From positions 40,129,797 through 40,193,796 of the forward strand of contig NC_087071.1 of NCBI RefSeq assembly GCF_963678635.1: 64,000 nt of DNA, given 5' to 3'. The notes below the pieces were generated by a model. That model did no database searches and was not told the origin of the DNA. It worked only from the letters and a program-made list of their open reading frames with translations. This document shows, piece after piece, positions 44,346-55,600 of this stretch (positions are counted from its first letter, which is position 1; each line of letters opens with the position of its first letter). The position numbers were made by a program, and so were the translations under genes. Origin of the DNA: Symsagittifera roscoffensis (Eukaryota; Xenacoelomorpha; Acoela; Convolutidae).

Positions 44346-44369
44346 TTTCACTCCTTTGGGGGCGAGAGA

Positions 44370-45070
44370 TGTTCGCGCCTAAATTAATCACCACATTATA
44401 GCGCGAAAACGAAAAGGCTAAAGTTAGATTTTTTTAGACAAAAGGCCTCGAAACTACTGGTTTGTCCGATTAAGGCCAGTTTGCCATCAAAAAATGTTTA
44501 CCGATTTTCTGAGATTACTGAGAACGTTTGATATCATATTGACCGGAAACTGCTTAGATTATTTTTTTCAGATGTTCTTTTTTTTCATATCTATCTGTTT
44601 AAAATTGCCGATAATGTTCAGATAATTTACGATAATGTTGAAGCAGTTTTTTCAGATCCCGAGTCTTACTGACTGGATACGAAAGTGCACCACACACATT
44701 ATTGCTAATTTTGTTGGTGACCGGAGGGTAGAGTTGCAAGCAGACAGACGTGTTCCAGACACAGCAGAGGGCAACAGAGACAACATCCACAACGACTGTT
44801 GGGTATCCTTAGCACAAATTTAGTATCATTCGGGTACTTTTTTAAAAAAACCTTGGGTGGTGGGAAACACAATTGGGTCAGTCCAATTGTACTCTCCATT
44901 GATTGCGACTTTCCGAGATAAGGGTTTATATGCCATTTTAGAGCCGAAACACCCTAATTGTGTCACAGATTGCAATTTTCGACCAAATTGTTAACTCAGT
45001 TTGAATACCTTATTTTTTCACAACGAGAGAAAACTTCTGCGCACGATTACTTATTTAAAAACCCATAACA
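44370..45070 (+). repeat. Candidate BEL LTR, first copy
   Basis: It begins TGTTCGCGCC directly after a purine-rich tract and ends near CCCATAACA. It is about 700 bp and recurs at 50,940-51,650 with indels (about 45 bp near 44,465-44,505 missing there, about 70 bp near 51,430-51,500 extra). It follows the integrase end and precedes a second BEL internal region, which is the position expected of an LTR shared by two tandem units. The exact 3' end is uncertain because no clear primer binding site was seen. Confidence 0.6.
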
Positions 45071-45087
45071 AAAGAAGCCTCGCCGAA

Positions 45088-46899
45088 AATGACTCGGAAG
45101 AAGAAGGCAAAAAGAATTTTCGATCTCACAGTATACGGTATTAAAACAACGACTGATGTTAAAACGAAACAAGTTTAGATGAAAGTATCTTCTAAATTCG
45201 ATGGACTCAAATACAAACTCAAATTAATCGCATTTGCCAAGGATAAACTTAAAGTCGGTACCGATACCGTCAACATCGCTGCTTTACAGATCTAGTATCC
45301 GTACCTTGCTCCAATCAAACTAAATGTGTATAGCTACGCCGATGTAGACTTAATAATTGGTAAAGTCTCTTTCCGTGCTATTCGGCCCGGGAAGTATTTA
45401 AGAGTGAGGCCAATCCAAACACTTCGCCCGTCGCTGTTCGCCTTCCAACAGATTACGTCTTGAGCGGCCCAATCCCGACATCTACCGGTTTCCTTTCAAC
45501 TTGTTTCAAGTGCTATACAGACGAAACCGAACTAGCTTTTCAAATCAAATGCTGGTATGAAATAGAGTCATACGGGGCCTACAAACAGGTCTATTCCCGT
45601 TCCGCCCCGGGCAAGAGCTTAAATACTTCTTTCCTCTGCCGTCCATGATGGATTAAGATACGCTGTAGGTATGCTCGTGGCAGAAGAATTTATCATGATA
45701 CAAGACAACTATTTATCGTCTTTGGTTCAGTTAAAAACGTTGGAAAAACGTTTAGCGAAAGATCCTCACTTGAGGAATCAATACTCAAAACTATCGTAGT
45801 TGATTTGGGTAAAAAATACGTGATTCAAGTTCCTCCACATTTTTTTTCATTATTTTCCTCACCATCCCGTCGTGAACCCAAGCAAACCTGATAAAGTGAG
45901 GCGTGTCCTTAACCGAGCGTCAAAACTCCACGTTAAGTCATATTGAACAGTTGGACTCGACCTACTGCAAAACCTTGTGTTCATTCTCCTCCGTTTTCGT
46001 CAACATCATTTTGCCGTATCGGCTGACATTGAAGTCCTTCCAGAGGCTCAACCTTACCTTCGTTATCTGTAGCGGTAGGGCCCCACAGCCGAAGTGGTTG
46101 TAAACCAGTACACCAGAAAAATCTTTGGTGCGAGAGATTCGCAGACGTGTGTAAATTTTGCATTGCAACGGACTGCAATGAATGATCAGGCGATGTTCCA
46201 TGAAGCAGCGTCCGCAGTTCTTGAGAACTTTTATATGGACACCTACCTAGACTCCTTTGAGGAGCCTAATGTTGCTTTTAAAATGAGTCAAGAGTTGATT
46301 ACTCTGTTAGCTCTGGGTGGTTTTAAGTTAACTAAGTTCATAAGTAACGTAACTAAAATTGATAATGAGTTAAGCCCGTCCGAAATTGACGACACTTTGG
46401 TCGCAAGCCGTGGTGTCAACCAAGAACTTAAAATTTCGATAAAACAGCAAACAGTGTTAAATTTCGTATCTTCCGTTTTTGACCCCATAGGTCACGTAGC
46501 GCCCTATACCTTAAGAGCGCGATTATTGTTGAAAGAAGTCTGGCGCATTCATGGCCAACATTGGGATGATGAGCTACCCATTGATATCAAGACAAAATTT
46601 TTTGCCTGGCACTCTGGTTTGCCATCTCTAGGAAAATTGAAATTGAAGCGCAGCTACTTCACCGCACCAGTTGAATGTGTTGAGTCACACATATTCGGTG
46701 ACAGCTCAGAAGAAATTTTTTGTGGTGTAATTTTTCTTCGCGCCCGTTTTAACACTTCACTCAAAACACAAGTTGCCTTTATTTTTTGGAAAAGCAAGAG
46801 TTGCGCCCATGAAAGCACTTTCCATCCCGAAGCTTGAACTGCAGGCCGCATTACACGCTACCCGCTTGAAGGAAGATATCCTCAAAGCTCTAACCATTC
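45088..46899 (+). pseudogene. BEL/Pao copy 2: gag start fused to PR, RT and A17 region
   Basis: ATG ACT CGG at 45,088 opens TRKKKAKRIF and runs straight into protease-like DLTVYGIKTTTDVKTK, so nearly all of gag is deleted. The PR-RT region parallels 40,858-42,540. The 247-codon frame at 46,094-46,837 spans the RT palm (YMDT at 46,232-46,243), SSVFDPIGHVAPYTLRAR and the segment YFTAPVECVESHIFGDSSEE that copy 1 lacks. The copy stops at 46,899 in the word ACCATTC, where Gypsy sequence takes over. Confidence 0.8.
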
Positions 46900-49800
46900 G
46901 AGGAAAGCACGCGGAAGCTGAGATCGCGGAGCATTTAAAACTCTGTGAGCAATAGCTCCGAAATTTTTGTTAGAGAGGCAACGAGTGAAGATTGCGGTGA
47001 TTTTGTAGAAAGCGGAATGAAACTAAGAAGAGAAAAGAACGTAAAGGATGACAAAGGGCAAAACGTTGAGGGTCGGGGCGGCGAAAGCAACCCGAGCTGA
47101 TTCCTTCGTTAAAGGGTAACAAACATTTATCCAACCCGAACACCACCATCTTGCCGATTTTGAATGATCTGGCGACGACTTCGAGCGGGAAAGAGTTGAA
47201 GGACATGGAAGAACCGCGGAGCGTTCCTAGGTTAACGCAGGTGAATAACTGTTATTTAAGGGTACATTCAGATCGGAGACCAGGGCAATATTCGGAGAAA
47301 GGAATAAAAGAGTAGGAAGCAGGGTAGGAACCTAGCCAAGCAGAGTATGAATGCAATGATGTCGAGTATAAGTCCCAGGGAAGAAGAGTCAAGTTCAAAA
47401 AAGAAAAAGAGTTTCAAGAAGTTGTATGATGAACGCCTGATACCGCTCCAAGCTAGCGGATTGCCGTCTGGCTTTGCCCATCTGAGACCAAGGCTCTCAG
47501 ACACGGAAGTCACTCCTTGACCGAAGCAGGAGAAGAAAAAGAATGCGTTGTCTACTTCACCATCAGACCACTGTCGGATAGAATAACAATAGGAACGTCC
47601 ACGACTGTCGAAAAGACGGTTGATGTCGATGGGTGTTCAGAGGGGTGGTGCATCATCAATTAATAGGCTGCAACACCATTTGACTACGAGAGTGCATTGA
47701 GGAGAGTTTTGCTGTAGACGTTAGGGATCCTGAACAAAGAGACCGCAGAATAATACGAGAGTTCGAGCGGCTTCTGAAAATCATGGCAGCATTTATAATT
47801 AAACGATTATTAATTTGGAAAGGAGATTGGGTGACAAGGCTGATTTTATGATGCGGAAACTCGATGAGTTTTGGGTAGCAACAACCAAGTCGCTCAAGCA
47901 CGAGGGAGAGTTCATGCCAGCCAACTGATGGTTTTGAGCATCCAGACACACGGAGGCTCCCCGAGATCGAAAACAAACTTCCAGTCCAAGCAAGGTGAGA
48001 TTGGACGGATCCAGTCACGCCAGAGGAGGAAGCCACCTCGGGGACTTGTTTATCTACGACGCCCCAGGTTAGCTCGGTTCCAGATTTGACAACCGTCTCA
48101 CGATGTTTGCGTCAAGGCTTGAGCTGCCTAAAAAACCTAAGAGAATTTCATAACCAAACTTTTTGTGTCTACTGAAAGAGAAGACAGATCACAAAGAACT
48201 CTCAAAAAGCCGAAATCGTACAAAGATGAATCATATGGCTGCTTTAACATCTGGATAAAGCTGATGAAATTACAATTTGAGGAAGAAAACGTCATGCAAA
48301 AAACAAGAAATTAGTGCACTGACGGGCAATCTAGAGGGTACGACCCTGAACTGCGTTAAAGGAAAAAAAAGCAAACAAACGTGACAGTGCTCGAAAATGC
48401 TCGAAACTTTGAATGCTCGACAGTGCTCGGCACATTTTCAATGTGAAGTTTGAAAAGAGGCGCCAAAAGGAAGATTAATTTTGGTTGACCTCGAGCTGCT
48501 GAGTAACCCTGATGAAAGAATCTCACAAAGAAAATTGGCGATATCCTCGAAGTTCATAGACGGGGTAAGCAAGGACGAAATCAAGAATACGTTCGTCACT
48601 CATTACACATAGTCAGCAGACTATGTACTCACTTCCGACAATTTGTGCATGAAATCGCGCAAAAACCTGCACATAGAACCGAGAGCCCAGATCGCTACAG
48701 CGATTACGGCAACTAAAGTGGGATGAACACTGGGAAGGGTTCCGGTTGGTACAGACATCGTGATGATATGAAAAAGAAGAGGTCATGCTCAAATTTTGGT
48801 TTACTGGACCACCACGGGTCAGCTTGTTCCAAATACAAACAGAGAATGAAATTAAATGGTTATTACCTTCACGAGGTGGATACGACGGACGTGATCAACG
48901 AAGAATATGTGAGAGGGCCAAAATAAATTAATTATTGAACAAAAATTTTTTTGCCATCTTGAAGGGCAATTCAAATCAGACTGCATTTGTGTTGCAGTAG
49001 CAGCTGTGAAGCACAAAGAGGCGCTATCCATAGTGAAGACCAATCGAGCTTGCCTAATGAAGGAAGCTGGGTTGGGTAGAAAGAAGTATCAAAGAGCACC
49101 TTCGCAACCAAGAAGGTGAGGACAGTGCGAGAAGACGCGAAAGCCTCAAATCTGGTTGCCGTCTCATCTAATCCGCTTAAGGTAGATTACGGTTTAGCGG
49201 CTCGGACCGCATTACAAAAGATACAAGAAGAGTTAGCTAAGACTAAGTTGAACAATAGGTATGGTCTGGTCTGGATTGGAAAATACAGAGTTGCGCGAAA
49301 AATTAGACATCTTGGAAAAGACAGTGACAACAGAAGAAAAAGAGATTTGATTTTACCCTGGTTCACCTGGATATCTACGCAGCTTACTAGCGGGAGAAAG
49401 ACCGAAAGTTGGATTCCAGAGCTGTTAGAGCTTTTATCACAACAAGTGGGCGGAAGTTGATGAAAGTGGACGTTATATGGAGGTCTATGGCCAATACCCA
49501 ATTCTCATAAAGGTGGATGGTATAAACAATTGCACAAAAACTCACGTGATGAATGCAGGTGATCAAGTAGGCCGGATCTGAATCGGACGAGGGGAACTCA
49601 AAGTACGACGACTTGTACACAACGCCATGCTTGAACAGCATGCAGCCAACATCGAATGCGAAGCTGATCTGCCAGCGCACGTGCTGGACGTAGAAGACAG
49701 GCAGTTTTCAGTAAAGGGACTGCTTGACACCGACGCGGTTTTCAGGTTCATGCCCATTAGCACCGACATGAGCATCGATAGCTCGGACTTGATACCGGCT

Positions 49801-50780
49801 AATTTTCGACCAGCCGCGGCCATTCAGGGTGCAGTTTTGAGGAACATGAGATAGAGCTAGAGGACGGCTCGGTAGCTCACAGGGAGGGAAGGATCTAGGA
49901 GAATGAGGCATGCAAGAAGGAAATTGATATGTTGATGGAATATGTTATGATTGAGCCAAAATAGTCTCCGTGGGCTTGTGGTGTGGTCATGGTTAAAAAG
50001 AAAGGGGCAACTTAAACTTGATGCGACTACAGCTAACTGATTGCAGTAACAATAAGGGAACAATAATGATCGAGGGGACGCAAAATTCTTCACGAAATTG
50101 GATTTCAGCTCTGTGTTCTCAGTACACATGACCGAGAAAAAGCGGGCTTTTCGAGCAAACTGGGATTGCTCCAGTTAAAGAGAATGCCTTTTGGACGGTG
50201 TAACGCGACATCAGCGTTGCAAAGATGGCCCATGCACTTACGAATGTATCGAAGAAGTAAGAAAACATCCTGTTTTTCTATTTGGATGACGTCGCAATCG
50301 CGACAACAACCCTGGAAGATAATATAGAAGGGATAGAACGAAGTCTTCAATTGCATGAAACATGCTGGCCTGATATGCAAACCATCAAACTGCTATATCC
50401 TGAGAGATTCGATAAAGTAACTTGATCTCCGGTAGATAAACACAGAGTCAGACCGGACCCTGAAATGGTTGAAGCAGTGCTGACATGGAAATGACTGAAG
50501 ACCGAAACCAAATTATTCAGTTTTTTCGGCTTCGCTAACTACTACCGGTGGTTCATTAGAGGTTACGTCGACAAGATTTACGCTATGCAGCAGTTTATGA
50601 GGAATAAGGGTAAAAAAATCAGCTGGACCGATGAGGTTAAAGGATCTTTTGAAAAAATCTAGCGCGGGCTTTGCGAGGGTGTGGACCTCGACATGCCGAC
50701 CGAGAAACGATTGTTAGTATTGGATATGGACGCATCAGTAGTCGCTATCTCGGGCGTACTCCATCAGGAACAAGAATAAT
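46900..50780 (+). pseudogene. Ty3/Gypsy retrotransposon, copy A (gag to RNase H)
   Basis: Gag traces lie near 48,210-48,320 (KSYKDESYGCFNIWIKLMKL), with a zinc knuckle at about 48,783-48,840 (CSNFGLLDHHGSACSKYKQ). The protease region at 49,627-49,850 contains VLDVEDRQFSVKGLLDTDAV, where the D-T-G-type triad reads D-T-D. The RT has YLDD at 50,279-50,290, with both Asp kept. The RT-RNase H connection is near 50,518-50,770 (FFGFANYYR..., then LLVLDMDASVVAISGVLH). Compared with copy B it lacks about 700 bp between PR and RT, bounded by TGCAGTTTT. It ends abruptly at 50,780, where BEL sequence resumes. Confidence 0.8.
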
Positions 50781-50939
50781 GACGTTATTTTAAAAACAGG
50801 GGATTTAGTGTGGATTCTTGATAAACGCAGCCCAAGGGGGCACTATCCTTTGGCTCGTATAAAAACCCTTAACAGAATATAGCCCGATTCGACCGGCCGT
50901 AAAATTCGCATCCATTTTCACTCCTTTGGGGGCGGAAGA
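50781..50939 (+). pseudogene. BEL integrase C-terminal fragment, second copy
   Basis: Repeats 44,211-44,369 (GDLVWILDKRSPRGHYPLAR-type frame and the polypurine tract), starting mid-codon at a sharp junction with Gypsy copy A. It marks the breakpoint of the tandem duplication. Confidence 0.85.
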
Positions 50940-51650
50940 TGTTCGCGCCTAAATTAATGACCACATTATAGCGCGAAGACGAAAAGGCTAAAGTTAAATT
51001 TTTTTTAGACAAAAGGCCTCGAAACTATTACGAGATTACTAGGAACGTTTGATATCATATTGACCGGAAACTGCTTAGATTATTTTTTTGAGATGTTCTT
51101 TTTTTATATCTATCTGTTTAAAAATGCCGATAATGTACAGATAATTTACGATAATGTTAAAGCAGGTTTTTCAGATCCCGACTCTTACTGACTACATACG
51201 AGAGTGCACCACACACGTTATTGCTAATTTTGTTGGTGACCGGAAGGTAGAGATGCAAGCAGACACAGCAGAGGGCAACAGAGACAACATCCACAACGAC
51301 TATTGGGTATCCTTAGCACAAATTTAGTATCATTCGGGTACTTTTATAAAAAAAACTTAGGTGGCGGGGGACACAATTGGGTCAGTCCAATTGTACTCTC
51401 CATTGATTGCGACTTTCCGAGTTAAGGGTATAATTTCGGTTATTTTGGCGTAAATGAGGGTATACTTATAATAACTAACGACGACTAGTCGGTTTTATAT
51501 ATCATTTATATCCCATTTTAAACCCGAAACACCCTAATTGTGCCATAGATTGCAATTTTTGACCAATTTGTTAACTCAGTTTGAATACCCTAGTTTTTCA
51601 CAACGAGAGAAAACTTCTGCGCACGATTACTTATTTAAAAACCCATAACA
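50940..51650 (+). repeat. Candidate BEL LTR, second copy
   Basis: The counterpart of 44,370-45,070, again starting TGTTCGCGCC after a purine tract and ending CCCATAACA. It differs by several indels, so the duplication is not very recent. Confidence 0.6.
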
Positions 51651-51662
51651 AAAGAAGCCTCG

Positions 51663-52668
51663 CCGAAAATGACTCGGAAGAAGAAGGCAAAAAGAATTTT
51701 CGATCTCACAGTATACGGTATTAAAACAACGACTGACTAAACGAAACAAGTTTAGATGAAAGTATCTTCTAACTTCGATGGACTCGAATACAATTTCAAA
51801 TTAACCGCATTTGCCAAGGATAAACTTAAAGTCGGTACCGATACCGTCAACATCGCTGCTTTACAGATCAAGTATCCGTAAATTGCTCCAATCAAACTAA
51901 TTGTGTATAGCTAGGCCGATGTAGACGTAATAATTGGTCAAGTCTCCTTCCATGCTTTTCGGCCCGGGAAGTATTTAAGAGTGAGGTCAATCCAAACACT
52001 TCGCCCGTCGCTGTTCGCCTTTCAATAGGCTGGGTCATGAGCGGCCCAATCCCGACATCTACCGGTTTCCTTTCAACTTGTTTCAAGTGCTATACAGACG
52101 AAACCGAACTGGCTTTTCAAATCAAATGCTGGTATGAAATAGAGTCATACGGGGCCTACAAACAGGTCTACTCCCGTTCCGCCCCGGGCAAGAGCTAAAA
52201 TACTTCTTTCCTCCGCCGTCCATGATGGATTAAGATACGCTGTAGGTATGCTCTTGGCAGAAGAAATTATCATGTTACAAGACAACTATTTATCGTCTTT
52301 GGTTCAGTTAAAAACGTTGGAAAAACGTTTAGCGAAAGATCCTCACTTGAGGAATCAATACTCAAAACTATCGAAGTTGATTTGAGTAAAAAAAATACGT
52401 GATTCAAGTTCGTCCACATATTTTTTCAATATCTTCCTCACCATCCGTTGTAAACCCAAACAAACCTGATAAAGTGAGGCGTGTCCTTAACCGAGCGTCA
52501 AAATTCCACTGTAAGTCATTGAACAGTTGGATCCCACCTATTGCAAAACCTTATGTTCATTCTCCTTCGTTTTCGTCAACATCATTTTGCCGTATCGGCT
52601 CACATTGAAGTGATGTTCCTGCAAATCAAAGTCCTTCCAGAGGATCAACCTTCCCTTTGTTATCTGTA
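51663..52668 (+). pseudogene. BEL/Pao copy 3: PR and N-terminal RT only
   Basis: Parallels 45,083-46,071: the same TRKKKAKRIF-to-protease fusion, then KCYTDETELAFQIKCWYEIE near 52,085-52,145, and the RT fingers up to ILPED-like sequence near 52,630. It stops in TTATCTGTA at 52,668 and is joined to Gypsy sequence. The shared gag deletion shows that copies 2 and 3 descend from one another. Confidence 0.8.
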
Positions 52669-55600
52669 TCTCATCTAATACGCTTAAGATAGATTACGGT
52701 TTAGCGGCTCGGACAACATTACAAAAGATACAAGAAGAGTTAACTAAGGCTAAGTTGAACAATAGGTAAGGTCTGGTCTGGATTGGAAAATAGAGAGTTG
52801 CGCGAAAAATTAGACACCTTGGAAAAGACAGTGACAACAGAAGAAGAAGAGATTTGATTTTACCCTGGTTCACCTGGATATCTACGCAGATAACTAGCGG
52901 GAGAAAGACCGAAAGTTGGATTCCAGAGCTGTGAGAGCTTTTCTCACAACAAGTGGGCGGAGGCTGATGGCCAATACCCAATTCTCATAAAAGTGGATGG
53001 TATAAACAATTACACAAAAACTCACGTGACGAAGGCAGGTGATCAAGTAGGCTGGATCTAAATCGGACGAGGGGAACTCAAAGTACGACGACTTGTACAC
53101 AACGCCATGCTTGAACAGGATGCAGCCAACATCGGCTGCGAAGCTGATCTGCCAGCGCACGTGCTGGACGTAGAAGACAGGTAGTTTTCAGTAAAGGGAC
53201 TGCTTGACACGACGCGGTTTTCAGGTTCATGCCCATTAGCACCGACATGAGCATCGATAGCTCGGACTTGATACCGGCTAATTTTCGACCAGCCGCGGCC
53301 ATTCAGGGTGCAGTTTTTGTGACTGGAAGGACATCTATCATCTCGCTGCAACTGGGAGAAAATCACCTCTGCATGAACTTTTGAGTCGTCGAGACCTCAA
53401 CGACGGAATAATACGAAACAAGGACCCAGCGAAGAAGTGTAAAAAGATACATGATGAATACACCTTCATAAATCAAGCAAAGGTGCCGATTATTCCTAGA
53501 TCGAAAAGTTTTACTAACAGCCTGCAGTGGCCATGTCTACGATGAGAAATTTTGAATGAACTCAGTAGCAATAGACAAAATTGTCTAGTTCAGAGTTGCG
53601 CAAAATAGTGTTCCCAACCGAAACACTAAGAGCTCAGCTATTTTAGCAAGAAGCTTCTCACTCACTCTTAACGGACTATGTATTAGTGTGTTGTTGAACA
53701 CGCAGGAAATACTGTTGAAGATGAACGAAGATGGATATTGAGGAGAATAAATGAATTTTGTGAAAAATTAAAATGAAAGTGTTTTGAAAAAGATTCTTGT
53801 ATGAAATCGGAGACCAAAAATGGGCTGTCTAGTTGTTCGAATTAACCTGAAAGACCGACAGACCCAGAGTTAGCAGCAAACATTCAGTCTTACCTGAGAA
53901 AGAGCACGTTAAAGGCAGAATATCTGATAAGGAAATGGACTCAGTGAGGGACGTGTTGAATCGGAAGGCAGAAGATTTTTTGGAAACACAAGGCCGAATT
54001 AGGTTGTTGCAGTTTTGAGGAACATGAGATCGAGCTAGAGGAAGGCTCGGTAGCTTACAGAGAGGGAAGGATCTAGGAGAATGAGGCATGCAAGAAGGAA
54101 ATTGATATGTTGATGGAATATGTTATGATTGAGCCAAAATAGTCTCCGTGGGCTTGTGGTGTGGTCATGTTTAAAAAGAAAGGGGCAACTCAAAAAGATG
54201 CGACTACAGCTAACTGATTGCAGTAACGATAAAGGATACGTACCCGATTCTCCGCAAGGATCGAGGGGACGCAAAATTCTTCACGAAGTTGGATTTCAGC
54301 TCTGTGTTCTCAGTATACATGACCGAAAAAAGCGGGCTTTGCGAGCGAACTGGGACTGCTCCAGTTAAAGAGAATGCTTTTTGGACTGTGTAACGCGACA
54401 GCAGCGTTTCAAAGATGGCCCATGCACTTACGAATGTATCGAAGAAGTAAGAAAACTTCCTGTTTTTCTATTTGGATGACGTCGCAATCGCGACAATCCT
54501 GGAAGATAATATAGAAGGGATAGAACGAAGTCTTCACTTGCATGAAACATGCTGGCCTGATATGCAAACCATCAAACTGCTATATCCTGAGAGATTCGAT
54601 AAAGTAACTTGATCTCCGGTAGATAAACACAGAGTCAGACCGGACCCTGAAACGGTTGAAGCAGTGCTGACATGGAAATGACCGAAGACCGAAACCATAT
54701 TAATGAGTTTTTTCGGCTTCGCTAACTACTACCGGTGTTCATTAGAGGTTACGTCGACAAGATTTACGCTATGCAGCAGTTATTGTGGAATAAGGGTAAG
54801 AAAATCAGCTGGACCGATGAGGCTAAAGTATCTTTTGAAAAAATCAAGCGCGGGCTTTGCGAGGGTGTGGACCTCGACATGCCGACCGAGAAAGGATTGT
54901 TAGTATTGGATATGGACGCATCAGTAGTCGCTATCTCGGGTGTACTCCATAAGCAACAAACAACAAAACGCCGACAGCCTCAGTAGAAAGACGGAGTTTT
55001 ATGAGCGATTGGAAGAGAAGCAGGCTAACCAGGCAGAATTTATGGATGATTTTTTATGGGGGGAAAGTCACTTATGACAAACTTCCATTCACCAGATGGC
55101 TTGATAAATCAGGGCAACCCATACCAGGACAACCCGAACTTCCCGCTGAAAAAGCTGCCGAAATAAAAAATGTTGGCAAAAGGTATTGGTACAAGAAGAA
55201 TTTAATTTACCAGGCTGGGCATAAAACGCATAGCGCTGCTGAACAAAACAGTGAGCGCGGAACCGAACGACATGCGGAAGCTCTGCAATCTGTTTGATGG
55301 AGAAATTAAAAGGCAGGATTTTTAAGGGATTGAAACCATGCGGAGACTGACCATCACGGAGAAGAAAGAGACATGACCGGTAGCAATCCGGAATGGGGAT
55401 GTCGAACGGGATTTCCGGACAATGTTAAAACAACTGGTAAGATCGATGCCGAAAGATGTCCTGGTGAGAACATCACACCTTGAACATATCAACAATTGAC
55501 CAGCACTCAAGGAGTCATGTCGAACTGAAAGCCAGCGTGGCAAGGGGGTTCAGTTCGTGATGCAACAGAGAAGTACGAGCCGTGCTTGGAGTGTTCATCC

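Larger units (their letters stand above)
28500..45070 (+). mobile_element. BEL/Pao LTR retrotransposon, split by a nested element
   Basis: The parts in order are gag (28,530-31,050), the nested TIR element (31,057-40,484), protease (40,779-41,132), reverse transcriptase (about 41,580-42,120), Pao peptidase/RNase H region (42,121-42,785), and integrase with its C-terminal domain (about 43,150-44,340). A polypurine tract TTTGGGGGCGAGAGA (44,355-44,369) and a candidate 3' LTR (44,370-45,070) follow. The gag-PR-RT-RH-IN order and the motifs are those of BEL/Pao. No 5' LTR was found upstream, so the left boundary is approximate. Multiple stops in every domain show long inactivity. Confidence 0.85.

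Noticed and set aside
49187-53366. Several minus-strand frames of 90-104 codons in the Gypsy region.
   Set aside because: They overlap plus-strand Gypsy protease and gag segments and repeat in both Gypsy copies only because the DNA is duplicated.
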